Shown: one piece after another, positions 1-12,059 of the stretch
Numbering within the stretch: position 1 is the first letter of the stretch
Layout of the letters: each line of letters begins with the position of its first letter
Assembly (NCBI GenBank): GCA_025766275.1
Contig: JAFKAC010000030.1
Coordinates: forward strand, 620,001 to 684,000
Source of the DNA: Lactarius indigo
Lineage: Eukaryota > Basidiomycota > Agaricomycetes > Russulales > Russulaceae
Direction: 5' to 3'
DNA length: 64,000 nt
Position numbers and translations under genes: made by a program
The notes under the pieces: model-generated
Told to the model about the DNA's origin: nothing
What the model saw: the letters and a program-made list of their open reading frames with translations, nothing else
Database searches by the model: none

Positions 1-184
1 AGTGTAAATACACGCGTGGTGACGCCACCTCTGGGTGGAGTACACCATGTATGGTGTGCGGACATCAGCCCTTGGTCCAAAATCAGTCTCACTGTACCCA
101 CAAAACCCGTCAATAGACTTGAAAGTGTAAAAACATCCAATACACTGATACCATTAACCATCCTTGATCATCAGAGAACACGTC

Positions 185-645
185 TAAGATGTTGCAAGTG
201 CCCAGGCGTGATGCGGCGCAAGTGGGCGCGCAGGCTTCCGCGGGGCAAGAGATGTCGTATGTAGGTCCGTGGCAGTTGTGGCCGCGCCCGTGTTGAATAG
301 CTAAGCCCGCACACGAGTGCTGCAGGGTCGATAAAGGGAATGGTGAGCTACATGGAGCCCCGCTGGATTGGGTGGTTGCAGGTGATCGGAAACAGTCGTG
401 CATGCTTCCGCACAATGCAAGACTTCACAGACGTGGGTGCCTTGGTCGTAGACGCGTCATGCGCAATTTCCTAAGGCCGCGCGCAAGTGTGGCGAGATCG
501 GGAATATGAATAGTGGGCTATGGTCAATAGTGATCGGAAATGGTCATGCACGCTTCCGCGGGACGCGAAACTTCGCGGAGATAGCCTCCTCGGTCTTTGA
601 TGGGTCGCGCTAGAGTCGGTAAGGCCGCGCGTGGGTGCGGCACGC
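185..645. repeat. degenerate tandem repeat, about three units of 150-170 bp
   Basis: Three imperfect units follow each other. The core GCTTCCGC occurs near 233, 404 and 552, and the core CTAAGGCCGCGC or a variant near 300, 472 and 619. Around them, related stretches such as GATCGGAAA (near 383 and 531) recur in the same order. The units are GC-rich and have no coding pattern. Positions 1-184 show nothing recognisable. Confidence 0.55.
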
Positions 646-669
646 TGGGGAAACCGGGGAACGCGAGGG

Positions 670-775
670 GGAAAGTTAAAAAGTCGAAATGTGCAAAGAG
701 CCCTAAGGGCGCTAAGGACAGTCAGGACGAAAATGGAAAACGTTCGAAACGTCCTAAGGACGCTAAGTGCTGAGC
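670..775. repeat. short imperfect CTAAGGACGCTAAG repeats
   Basis: CTAAGGGCGCTAAGGACAG and CCTAAGGACGCTAAGTG lie within 60 bases of each other, separated by related GTCAGGACGA and AAACGTCC words. This is low-complexity tandem sequence between the larger repeats and the eIF3m relic. No gene is visible. Confidence 0.4.
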
Positions 776-904
776 ATGCTATCATAAGCAAAGGCTTGGG
801 TGCGCGTATCTTAGGGGTCCCGCGGTGGTGACCCCCCGGTGACGTGACCGCCCGTCACCAGCGCCGTCACCAGGCCCAGCGACCGACCGGACGTACACTC
901 TATA

Positions 905-1265
905 TACGCCGCCACAATATTCGCGGAAGATATTTTGAAGACTACATAAGTGCTCGGCTTGCGTGAGATACAGTTTCTGAGTTCGCAGGGTACGTCTCAT
1001 CGAGCCGGCTAGAACCGGAGCGTGCACCCTTGCGTGCACCTTCTCTCCAATCAATTCAATTGAGACTTGTAGCCGATGACAAACAGACGCCTCTATATGG
1101 ATGCTGTTCTGTAGAAAAGATAGTCTCATCGTACTGGAGGATTTCAAGGGTCGGGTCGAGGGCATTGACCGCAGTGCGTGCAAGTCTTTCTCCCTTGTCG
1201 TTCTCGTCTCACTACCGTTTTGCTGTAGAGGTCGCGCTTGAACAGGGCGAGGAGAGGGCCTCTGG
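905..1265 (+). pseudogene. decayed 5' fragment of an eIF3m gene
   Basis: This stretch lines up with the first exons of the intact eIF3m gene at 19020. TTCGCGGAAGATATTTTGAAGAC matches the end of exon 1. The block near 985-1025, with CGCAGGGTACGTCTCAT and GAACCGGAGCGTGCACC, matches the start of exon 2. ATTGACCGCAGTGCGTGC and TTCTCGTCTCACTACC, near 1170-1215, match the exon 2/intron 2 junction. Intron sequence is present, so this is duplicated genomic DNA and not a processed copy. Frames are broken throughout. It is the left-most mark of duplication around the DUF6535 array. Confidence 0.7.
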
Positions 1266-1998
1266 GACATGCTGCGAATCGTCTGGCACTTCAGAAACTC
1301 GACGCTAGCGATGGCGTTAATTTAGCACATCCATTTCAAGTCAATGAACGTGCGCCTGAGGGCCGTCGAGAACCTGGTAGGTATTGGCGAAAGAGATCGC
1401 GGAGGGATTTTGCGGGGTATGTGGTGGATGTCATAAGTTGAGCGACGAACAAAAAGTACGTAAGGAAGCGGAGGATTGATAGCTCGTGAACCTGAGGTCA
1501 ATGCGGGAAGGGAAATGGTGTAGCATAGCTCGTGAGGCAAAGATGCTACCATCCACTCTCTCATACAATAACGTGGTTCCTCCTACGTAACAATACATCG
1601 CGCAACTGACTTTGGGTTCGCCGTTTTCGCCTACACATCTTTTCGCCACGGTATTTGGATTGCGTAATAGGACGGCATATACACACCAGAAGACGAGAAA
1701 TGCTTTGAATAGTACCGCGTAGTAACATAGAGAACCCTACAGGAATATACATCCCATCGCACTCGTACATCCAAGAGATTTGGGGGACGCCTTAGACGAT
1801 ATCGTGTCAATACCTGCAATGTCAAGGATGCGGAAGATGATCTTCTGTACGCTCAACGTTTGGCTCCAGCAGCGAAGGAACCGCGATGGCTAGTTCCGGG
1901 TCAGGAACCGATGGTAGTTCCGGGGATGGTGGCGGAAGATCGGAAGATCTAAGTAGCTTTGCGTGGTTTTCCTGATTTATCGAAGAGTTAAGAGCGTC
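1266..1998. other. spacer; 3' flank of DUF6535 copy D1
   Basis: No gene is visible. From about 1620 to 1860 the sequence resembles the regions just downstream of D4 (12740-12930) and D5 (15485-15660). Shared words include TTTTCGCCAC, GCGTAATAGG, TATACACAC and AAGAGATTGGG. It is therefore conserved 3' flank of one DUF6535 subgroup (D1, D4, D5). Positions 1862-1998 hold the remainder of the D1 reading frame after its premature stop. Confidence 0.5.
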
Positions 1999-3717
1999 CT
2001 ATTTCTTGCGCAAACCAGGCTCCGGTCTACCATTGTCTTCGGCGGCAGCAGCAGGCAGATCAGGTGCAGACGCCGGTTCTGGAGAAGCGCCGGGAACAGT
2101 AACTGTCATTGTGCGGTGAGATTCTAGGTAAGATAATGAGAGGTCGGATGGAGTAACGGGCGAGCGTGAAGACAGCGGCAGACCTGTAGGAAATATATCG
2201 TCGAGAACTGGATTAGAAGTCGAAGATGGGAGGTTTAGTGCGTCAGAAGGTGCGCGGAGGTCGGGTCTGAGGGCGGCAGCGGCAGCAGGTGGGGAGGTAG
2301 AGGGAAAAGGAGAGGCAGATGGGGAAGTCTCGGGAGCGGGGTAGGTAATTGTGATACCTGAGGTGTCAACGTCTGGTAGTGAGGCTACAGGAATGTGGAG
2401 GCTTTCAATGGTTGACTGATACGCGGGCTGCAAGGATGCCGGGACAGACATATTGTCATCGAGCGACAGCACATATGCGAGGTTTTCGGAGATATGAAGA
2501 GGGGTGGGTATGAATGAGGAAGGCGCATCGAGAGCACTGGAAAGGGAAGCTGGGGGCAGCACGACGTCATGGTGGAAAGCAGCGCGGGGAAAGGTCATAG
2601 AGGTAAAGACCTTGTGGATGTGATGTGTCGGGTCCGGATAATGGCCAGCGATATCGCACAGAGGATACGAGGTTGGGTCAAACAGAATGTCATCCAGAAG
2701 GCTAGTGGAGGTGGAGAATCGTGTCGGGGCAGCATCGGTATCTTGGTGTATCGCGACGTGAACGTCGCGAATTGGTCCCAAGATTTTGGATGCCATCCAC
2801 CGACCGTTCGGGTCGTCATTCTGCGCTTGAAGAACGACTTGATTCCAAAGAGCACAGAACTCATGCTGCAGTTCAAGCGAAGTGTCTTGTGCGTTGAATT
2901 TCGAAGCCGCTTCTAGAATGACCGAGTACTCGAATGGCAGCCAGGATGGATCCCGGAAATGGTTGAATTGCTGGCATGTGACATGAATCAAGACGGGAAG
3001 TGACATGTGACAGGCTGTCTCCGTGTGCGGCGTAGTCTCGGAGGACAGCTTCTGGGACGCCCAGTTCACGGGAGGCGAAAATAAGCCAGGAGTCATCGTG
3101 CCATTGCACCCTTGCAACGACGCTGGTACATATGGCTTGTATAACCGACGCGGTTTCTCGGTCTCCGCCATCGCTCCAATCTCTCACGAGACGGCCAAAT
3201 TCGGCGGTTTGCAGTCCCCTACATCGATCGTCGAACAGGAATCTCCTGATGATCTGCCGATAGTCAATGGGAAATGTTGCCGGATCGAGGGCCTTCGCGC
3301 AGATGATGGCCCGCCGAATATCCTGAATAGACACCGAGATCAACGACGCAACAGCGGTAGAGAATAAACCAGTCTAAGGCCGTTGAGTTGATCGTGACGA
3401 TACTGGAAGAGATAGACACGCACAAAGATGAGAATCCCATCCGCGTCCGCTTTCCAGCTTTCGGCCATCTTCTTGTCCTCATCCGCCGTCATTTCCAAAT
3501 ATATCGAGAAAATGGCCGGAGCCATCGACAAAGTCGGGAACTCCCTGTGATTCTCGGGACGGCACTGACTGGGGTGTATTCTGGTGGTCACCTATCAGTG
3601 CAGCAGCAGTGGGTAAGAATGGTAAGGATAGAGTTGAGATAGAGCCGTGTGGGGGGGTACTGTACCTATGCCTAGGCCCGTACCTTCTATGTTGACATTC
3701 TCGAGAGCCCGGGACAT
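1999..3717 (-). pseudogene. DUF6535-family gene D1, disabled
   Basis: Left-most member of the DUF6535 array. The start at 3717 (MSRALENVNIEG), the first intron and the phrase VSIQDIR agree with the intact copies. At least four lesions are visible. Near 3515 two bases are missing (GSG-H-FLDIF instead of GSGPIFSMYL). At about 3315 VSIQDIR runs directly into RAIICAKALDP, which removes the roughly 330 residues holding all membrane segments. Near 3010 five extra bases shift the frame after GDSLS. A TAG at 1999-2001 ends the tail early, where paralogues continue with ERDA and the frame stays open for about 45 more codons. The Ser/Pro-rich tail is otherwise well kept, so the losses look fairly recent. 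It could only yield a truncated soluble protein. Confidence 0.75.
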
Positions 3718-5211
3718 GGAAGGTTATAGCGTAGGTTGATGATGGGGAGTACGATGTGTGAAGTGAAAGGCGTTGTGCGACCGACATCTAGCTGGTTGTT
3801 AGGCGCTATGAAGCGATACGTCGGAGCAACAACCGCAAGCGCACGGTGATCAACATGTTGACGTCACGAAAGCGCACGTAACGAGTTGAGCATCGAGCGC
3901 TTGAGATTCGGTCAACCCGGCATTGCATTGCTTGGCCGAGAACGGTCACTACTTTTGCGGTTGGGTCGAAACGCTGAAGTGCTGACGTTTCGGCAATGGG
4001 ACGAGTTCCCTCACCAGGCTATCACTGTGCATACCGCCGTATTTTGTATGCGCCATGCCAACTTGACATATGCGCGCGTCCTATACAACTCGAATTTGAC
4101 GCGCTCGACCCTCGCTACTCGTCCCTACTGCACCCATACTATCTCCAACATCAATTTTCACTGTCTGCCTTCCGCCCATTCGGTCGCCTCTTGGCGAGTC
4201 CTGGCTGTAGGCCCGCAGATCTCACTGAGGAATGCCAGTGGACAGGCGAGGACGACGAGGAAGGCGTTTTACGATATGGCTTATTGGAAGAACAACAAAT
4301 CGGCTCTCACCCCGTCCTTTCGCTTTCCGGCGTTCCAGTGTCGGGTACACAACATCGCTGTGATCGTTGGAGGTAGAATGGCGATGCATCTGGCGGTTTC
4401 CCACGCGCTCCCAGGCCTAAATCGAGTCCCTTGCGGCAAGTGCCGACGCCTTACCTCGCGCGCCGCTTTCAACTTGAAAAAAAAGTGACCACAGACTCCC
4501 TACGCCATGCACCCGCTTCTGAGGACAGTTAACAATCCTCTGCGGCGCCCCAGCACGTTCACGACCCATCCGAAGCGCCTACACTATATCATTTCATAGC
4601 TCCTGTCCGCGCCGCGTTCTTGCCCCCACATGATCGATGCATGATCACACACACATTTTCCACACGTCCCCGACCCTCCTACAACCAAGGTCCCGCTCCC
4701 CACTTACCCGACATTCTGCTATCCTTAACTCTCCACTTGTCCCGGGTCATAAGTGCGTGGGCCCTCTTTTACGTGGACCTCTCCCGTCTGGCATCAAAAA
4801 GCGCTGTTGTTCCTCTTTCGCTTGGCCGTGTGCCTTCTTCCCCCCAGTTCCCGCAGTTTTGGATGCAGACCATTTTGAAAACCACCGCTTCCCGATACAC
4901 AAGCAACGAATACCTACGAAGCCCTTACCAGCGAGGCACAGCACAGTGAGAGCCATTATGATATCGCAAGTACGCAGTTGGATGTCCGCTCTATGTTTTC
5001 CTTAGCTCCCACGATAGTTCGTTGCGCACCATCGTCTGAATGGGGTCACAGCGTGTCCCCACCTTCCGTACGCTCTCTGCTCACGGTAATCTCATACTAT
5101 TTTGCTACACTATCCATATCTTGTAAGTATAAGGCTACATACATCCGAAAGTTCAAGGGCAGAGTATCATAATGGTGCAACAGAGGATACGTACTAGTAC
5201 AGAGAGACGTG
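3718..5211. other. spacer between D1 and D2, duplicated at 8047-9088
   Basis: No gene is supported. The stretch aligns in patches with the spacer between D2 and D3: GACGCGC...CGTCCCTACTG...TTTTCAACTG-like words near 4100-4165 match 8545-8612, and ACCACCGCTTCCCG near 4880 matches ACCACCACTTCCTG near 8800. This shows that a unit of gene plus upstream DNA was duplicated in tandem. The open frames here overlap on both strands and have no family resemblance. Confidence 0.45.
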
Positions 5212-8046
5212 TTAAACGATATCGTCCTGACCATGCGACGGGTGCAGAGAATGATTCCCTGTATATTCGGCACCAGGAGAGCGCCTTGAAGGACCCAGAA
5301 TGGCTTCATCAGTAATTGGAGGGAGTGATGGCGACAAAGGCGGAAGATCTGGCGCAGCCGGAATGTTTTCCTGGATCGCCAAAGGGGTGTCAAGAGCATC
5401 CCTTTCCTTGTGTAATGCAGCCCTCGCGCTACCTTCTCCCTCAGCACCAGCGCCCGGATCAGGTGCAGGAGGCGGGCGTGGATGAGACGGGCGAGGGGAA
5501 GCAGGAGTTAGCATTGACGAACGAGTTTCTGGGGAAGGAGGCGCGTGTTCAGATCGGGCCACGGCAAAGTCCGAAGAAGACAATGGCGAACCTGTAGGGG
5601 GCCTATTTCCGAGAGCCCGAGTGGGAGAAGGTGACGACGGAACATCTGGAACATTTGAAGGAGTGCGGCGATCTGCGGTGCGCTGAACAACAATGTCATC
5701 TGGTGGAGAGATTGAGGTCTTTGGCGTAAGAGGAGTGTTGGGTGTCGAAGGTTCCGGGGTGGAGACGGGCACTATTCTCGCAAAGGTATCGACGCCTCCT
5801 TGCGTCACATGAGCGGTGGCTGGGTCCGATGGAGTGGTTGGAATACGACTCTCTATGGTCGTCCCATGAGCGAATCGCGTAGACACAGGGGCAGATATGT
5901 CGTGATCGAGCTGCGGCACGTCTGTGAAGGTTTCATTGACAGTGAGTGGTCCGGGTAGGGAGGATTGGGAAGGCGCATATAGACTGCTGGAAAGAGAACC
6001 AGGGGGCAGTTCAACGACGTCATGCAGAACGGTGTGAACAAGGGTTGGGGAGGAAGAGATGTCGTGGATATAAGGCCTGTGAGGTGTCGAGTCCGTACGA
6101 TGGGAGGGGACGTTGCACGATGGATACGAGGATGGCTTCCATAGGATGTCGTCCAGATCCTTGGTATAGGCGGAGAACTGTCTTGGGGCGCAATCGGTAC
6201 CCCGATGTAGAGTGACGTAAATGCTCCGAATCGGTCTCAAGAGTTGGGTCGCTATTGATCGATCGTTGTCGCTCTGCGCTTTGAGAACGATTTGATTCCA
6301 GAGGGCACAGAAGTCGTGCTGCAGTTCAGGTGACGTATCTTCCACATCGAATTTGGAGGCTGTTTCTAGGACCTTCGAGAACTCGAACCCCGGCCACGAC
6401 CCCTTCCGAAAATGGCTAAATTGCTGGCGAATACTGTGAATCAATACGGCAAGTGACAGACTGTCACCCTGTACGGCGTAGTCTTGGAGGATAGTTTCCG
6501 CGATATCCAGTTCACTGGAAGCAAGATCAAACCAGGAGTCGTCGCGCCGTCGCACTCCTGCAACTATACCGGTAACCGTGGCCTGTATGGGTAAAACGGT
6601 ATTTTCGTCCCTACCGTCGTCCCAGCCCCTTACAACACGGCCAAATTCGGTGGTTTGCAGTTCCCTGTATTGAGATGCGGTTTTGAAGAAGATACGACTA
6701 TATGCGTTAGGAAATTCAGCTGGATCAAGGGCCTTCGCGCACGTGATGGCTCTCTGGTGTTTGACAGGCTCGGGAAGCGAATCGGAAGTGAATGTGCGGT
6801 CAAGAAGCCCCATCAATGATTCAAAAAGCTTCTGTTTTCCCTCTTTTGTGAGACCAGGTAGAGGGTCGCTCACCACTTTTGAACTGCGGAAGCCAGGTAA
6901 GCCGGAAAAGAAGCGCTCCAGTTCGCGATCTTCGTCCAAACGGCCGAATGTCCACATGAAAGAGCGAGCGTCGATCTCCGATGGTGAATTCACTGCAGTT
7001 CCTTCGGCTGACTTGTACATGCCCTCCGAGAGCAATTTGTGAAAACGGTCCCTCGAGATGCGAAGGGACACACGACGGAGATGCGATGAGTCGAACAACC
7101 GGCGAACCAGAGTAGCGAAATATAGTATCCCAATAACAATGTGCCAGACTAATGTTGAAAACGGCGTAGAGTATGGGCAGTCGTGATGCAAGATCGGAAG
7201 GGATGTGATACATCCGTAGAAAGCCATAAAAACACCGACACATGACAGCACCTGACGGAAAATTGTGGAATCAATGTTACAAAGGAAAATAACCAGGCCA
7301 GCAAAGAACAGGAACAGGGAGATGTGTAGGAGCGCAGGCAATATTTTGACTGCCCGTGGAAGAAGAAACTTTTCGACCCCTTCAAAAAAGAATGCACGGA
7401 TCCGTGCTCGCTTGTGTAGAGTCTGTAGACTGCCACGCGAGTGAACGACCTCGAGGTATCTTCGTACCCACTGTTGTATCAAAGTCGCGAATAGGGCACA
7501 GGAAAGACTGATCACCAAGCTCATGAACCAAAGCGAGTTTACCCAAATTGCATAGTTTGGTGGGGAGAATGTGGGTGGGGAAGTAGGGAGAGAACTCGGA
7601 ATCTTGGATCGATTTGGCTCTGCGAGAATCTGATAGATATTTGCGAGGTAGAAGTTAGAGGTGTCCTGTGGGTCCGGTCGAATATCTTGGATCGACACTG
7701 ATATCAACGACGCGACAACAGCAGAGAACAGACCGGTCTGTGGCCATTGAGCCGACGTGAGCACAAGATCAGAAGATAGAGACCCACGAATACAAGGACC
7801 GCGTCAGAGTCTCCCCTCAAGGTCTCTACCATATCCCGGTCTACTCGCTCCGCTATGTCCAAGTACATTGAAAAAATAGGCCCAGACCCATCGATAGAGC
7901 TAGGCTTTTCTGATAAGGGTGGGTATTGGTCGTCGTCTATGCACGCGATACGGTGAAAACGAGGAAAATAGAGCAAGTAGAGGTCAAGTAGCTGTACCTA
8001 TGCCTGCGCCGCGTACGTTGATAGCCTCATGAGGAACTCCGGACAT
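5212..8046 (-). CDS. DUF6535 domain membrane protein D2, intact
   Basis: Full-length member of a family common in Agaricomycetes and of unknown function. Three exons give 907 residues: 8046-7998, 7936-7788 and 7737-5212. The ATG at 8046 (MSGVPHEAINV) is preferred because D1 and D3 share this exon and its splice phases. Residues 1-66 are a soluble leader with PIFSMYLDIAERV. From about residue 67 (TGLFSAVVASLISVSIQDIR) the DUF6535 region begins, with hydrophobic helices around WVNSLWFMSLVISLSC, LLHISLFLFFAGLVIFLC and LVWHIVIGILYFATL, so an integral membrane protein is expected. A helical cytosolic part of about 330 residues follows (ITCAKALDPAEF...GDSLSLAVLIH). The last ~200 residues are Ser/Pro/Thr-rich and probably disordered. 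The family name rests on recalled motifs; no catalytic residues are evident. Confidence 0.85.
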
Positions 8047-9088
8047 TGAAGATTAGGCAGTATGGGGAGTACGGTAGGATGTGGAAGGCGTTCAAGTTGA
8101 GAGTGACTCGGGCTGTGCCACCTTATCGTTGGCGAGTTATAAGGGGCCATGAATCGGCATATACAGGATCAATCAGAGCGTAGCTGTAGTGATTTCACTG
8201 CCCCGGCACGTGGACGGAAGGCGCTGGCTTGCTAGTGCGCTGAGGGAAGTGACAATTAAAAGTGATAAACCCGTTTATTTTGTTGCGCCATTTGGATAGG
8301 AGCGCACCAAGGGATTCATTTTCCAACCCCCGCGACATGCATCGGGCAGCGAATTCGCCCCTCAGCGCACGGTAGGAGCAATGTCTCTTCTTTGGCAGGT
8401 GCGCTTGGTACCACCGCTTATATCATCAGCTGATCTAGAGGCGTGGTCCTCGGGCGCCAAGTGCTGGACACGTTCTTCACTGCCACTCTCCCTCTACACC
8501 AGTGCTGTGTGCAGAACCTGGGACTTGTGTGGAGCCGAATCCACTCCGACGCGCTTAACTCACGTACTCTCGCCTCACGGCGTCCCTACTGTTTCCGACT
8601 TCGATTTTCAACTGACGCGCAGTGGCACCCGTCCTCGATTTCTCACACGTCCCGACATGGCTGTAGTGTCTCATCTTGGTGCCCACCCCTTCCCTCTTAC
8701 CCTAGCACCATGCAACGAGTCCCACTCCGCCTTCTGCCCGCACAATACTTGGCGCTACTGATTTCTCCACCTTCAAGTTCGGATGATGACCCTCAGAAAG
8801 CCACCACTTCCTGCTTCTCTGACATCTGGCGCGACCGTGGAAATAGCACAGCTGTCCAATTGTTCCATGCTTTCCCCGAGTACCATGATGGTTCGCTCGT
8901 ACCCGTCCGACTCTCAATGGCGGTTTCAGCCCTCGTGTTTCCAATACTATTCATACTTACACATATCTTCCGCATTACCCGTATTTTATTCTGCAAGTAT
9001 GAATTTATATACACCAGAAAAACCCGAGACAAGGGCACCATGATGGCGGGAAGGCCCAACAAAAACCATACCAGTATAGGGTGATACT
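8047..9088. other. spacer between D2 and D3
   Basis: No gene is supported. The first ~150 bases upstream of the D2 start are presumably its promoter. Positions 8540-9085 resemble the spacer left of D2 (see 3718-5211). The final 130 bases, ending TATACACCAGAAAAACC near 9020, resemble the D2 3' flank near 5145. Overlapping open frames on both strands lack any similarity to the families around. Confidence 0.4.
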
Positions 9089-9393
9089 TTATAAATTCTG
9101 GCTGTGCGAAGGATGTAGAGGACCGTCTCCTGTGTGCTCTGCACTAAGAGAGCGCCACGAAGGACCTGCGATGGCGACCTCAGTAGGCGACGGTGACGGC
9201 GACTGTGGCGGAAGATCTGGATTAACCATGGTATTTTCCTGAATCGTCGAAGGGTGGCCAAGCGCCTCTAGCAATACAGCCTTCGCACCACCCTCTTCTT
9301 GACCCTCTTCCCCAGAAACTGCGCCCAGATCAGGTACAGAAGATAGCTGTGGGAGAGCCCGGCCCGGAGAAGCGGGAGCTGGCAGCGACGTGG
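9089..9393 (-). pseudogene. out-of-frame C-terminal tail of D3
   Basis: After the D3 stop at 9394 a second frame carries the missing tail: LPAPASPGRALPQLSS, then IQENTMVNPDLPPQSP and AIAGPSWRSLSAEHTGDG, ending HPSHSQNL. These match the D2 tail (IQENIPAAPDLPPLSP, GPSRRSPGAEYTGN, HPSHGQDDIV). The frame change lies about 9395-9420, so the tail was lost through a small indel and not by deletion. Confidence 0.7.
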
Positions 9394-11918
9394 TCAGATC
9401 CAGTCACGGGAGAGTCTAAAAGACGACAGCAGACCTGCAGGGAGAATATTGTAGAGGACAGGAGTGGGAGAAGGTAGCGATAAAACGTCCAAGACATCCG
9501 AAGAAGTATAGTGGTCTGCGACGTGCTGAACGGCAACGGCATCAGGTGGGGAGGTTGTGGCCATTGAGGTAGGAAGGGTGGACGGAGAAGGTTCAGGGGT
9601 GGGAAGGGCCGTTGTTACGGAGGCGTCAATATCACCTCGGACCACATGAGCTGTGGCTGGTTCTTCGGGCTGGGAAGTGATGGGAATGTGGAGGTGTTCA
9701 ATGGCGGTTGTCTGATGAGCGGGATGGAATGGCCCTGAAACATGTATATCATTGTCAAGTGGTGGCACATCCGTGGAGCTTTCGCCGACGTGATGTGGGG
9801 CGGGTACGGACGAGGAAGGCGCATCGAGGTTAGCAAGGGGAACATGGGGCAGCGAAGCATTATCGTGCAGGACAGCGTGAGCAACGGTCGTGGAGGAAGA
9901 GTCATCGTGGATATGTGGTGTCAATACCGGGTGATGATCAGGGACATGGCACAATGGATACGAGAATGGCCATAACAGAATCGACGTTTCATCGGCAGTG
10001 AATGCGTTGAATAGTATTGGGGCCGCGTCGGTACCTTGGTGTAGGGTGACGTAAACCCTGCGGATCTGTTTGAGGATATACCCCGCGATCATGCAATCGT
10101 TGGTATTCTGCCCTTTGAGGGCCACCCGATTCCAGAGCGCACAGAACTCGTGCTGCAGCTCAGGTGACGTATTCTGTGCGTCGAACCTCGAAGCTCTTCC
10201 TAAATGGATCCGTAGCTCATTCCGCGGCCATGTTGGCTTCCGGAGATATCTTAATTGCTGGCCAATAATATGAATCAAGATGACAAGTGACAAGTCCTCA
10301 CCGTGTGCGGCGTAATCTCGGAGGGCGGGTTCTTGGATGCCCAGTTCTTTGGAGGCGAGAATAAACCAAGAGTCATTTCGTCGTGGCGCGCTTGCGAGAG
10401 TTTTCATGACTGTAGCTTCGATAAGCGAAACAATGTCTTCGCCCGCTCTGTTGCCCCAGCCCCTCACAGTCCGCACAATTTCGGCGACCAACGGAATATC
10501 CTCTTGGTAGCGAGACAAAATTATCTCGAGAATTTTCAATGCCCCGGGAGTGTGTGTTGGATCGATAGCTTTCGCGCATATTATGGCTCTCCGCTTTTTG
10601 AGAGACTCCGGAAGCGAATCGGATGAGTTTGTGCGGTCGAGGAACCCTATCATCGTTTCAGAAAGCTTCTTGTTTTCCTCTTCGGTGAGGCTTGGCAAGG
10701 GATTGTCGACCACTTTCGAGTATCGGAAGCCGGGTAAGCCGGAAAAGAAACGCTCCCTTTCGTCGTCTTCGTCTAAAAGGTTGAATGTCCACAGAAATGC
10801 GCGAGCATCAATCTCCGATGGTAAGTTGAGAGCGGTTTCTTCGGCTGTCTTCCGCATCCCCTGCTTGAGAAATCTACGATATCTTCTCTCCGAATCCCGA
10901 AAGCGATGGTGGCCATTGGGACCAAGGAACTCTGAATCGATGAGCCTCCGAAGACCTTGAAACGTGACAAATGATATTCCAGTAACAATGTGCCACACCG
11001 GCAATGAGAGTGGGGTGAGGTATGGGCTGTCGTGACGAAAGATTGGCACAATTGTGACGAATCCATACAGAGCAGTGCAAAGGGCGACCCATGACAGCAC
11101 CAACCTGGAAGTCGTGAGGTCAGTAACGTTGTATAGGAACACAGACAGGCCGCCAAAGAACAGGAATAGGGAAATATGTAGCAGCATGGGCAATGCTTCG
11201 ACCGCCCACAGAAGGAGGATCCTCTCGACACCTTCAGCGAAGAATGTACGGATCCGAGCTCGCTTATGCAGACTGCAATGTGGCTGAGTAACCCTGAGGT
11301 ATCTTCGAGCCCACTGTTGTAGCAACGTCGCGAGCAGAGCACAGGAAACACTGATGGCTAGGCTCAAGAACCAAAGTGAATTGACCCAGATGGCATACGT
11401 CGGTGGAGAGAATGGAGGTGGGGAAGAAGGGAGGGGAGTATTGGATTGATTCGTGTCAGAAGCAGTCCGATAGATATTTGCAAGGTAGAAATTGGCGGTG
11501 TCCTGTGGGTTCGGTCGAATGTCCTGAATGGACACTGAGATTAACGACGCGACAACAGCAGAGAATAAACCGGTCTACGATCATTGAGTCAGCGTAATCA
11601 CGGGATGAGAAGACAGAGACGCACAAAGATTAGTATCCCGTCAGCGTCCGCTTTCCAGTTTTCGGCCATCTTTTTGTCTTCTTCCGTCGCCATTTCTAAA
11701 TACATCGAAAAAATAGTCCCAGACCCATCAACGAAATTCGATGCACCGGACGACGCTTGACACTGCGCCGACTGGGGCGGGTGCTGATGGTCACCTACTT
11801 TACAACAGGGTAAAGTGAGAACGGTCAGGGTACCAAAGTCATGGGGGAGCAAATTACTGGTACCAACTCTTGCGTTGTGTACGTTTATTGCCTCTTGAGG
11901 GGCACCACCAGCAGACAT
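9394..11918 (-). CDS. DUF6535 domain membrane protein D3, tail truncated
   Basis: Exons at 11918-11864, 11794-11625 and 11574-9394 give 801 residues, about 100 shorter than D2. The ATG at 11918 (MSAGGAPQEAINV) and both intron positions and phases agree with D2. Exon 2 carries GSGTIFSMYLEMATEEDKK. Exon 3 opens with TGLFSAVVASLISVSIQDIR. Membrane helices lie around WVNSLWFLSLAISVSCAL, LLHISLFLFFGGLSVFL and SRLVLSWVALCTALYGFV. The soluble helical region and Ser/Pro-rich tail follow. The frame ends in SFRLSRDWI because of an indel, and the rest of the tail survives out of frame at 9089-9393. The membrane and soluble domains are whole, so the gene may still be functional. No function is known for the family. 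Confidence 0.78.
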
Positions 11919-12059
11919 CGAAGGTTATGGCCTAGGTAGAGCACACCGCAATATGGTGGGGTGTTAACAGTGGCCGCTCGTAAATATTAAACGTATAAGG
12001 ATGTGAAACAAAAGGCCGCCAGAACTGGACACAGTCGATGCCTACTGCAACCGTTGCGA

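Noticed and set aside
3886..4488. Plus-strand frame of 200 codons between D1 and D2
   Set aside because: The homologous spacer between D2 and D3 does not keep this frame.
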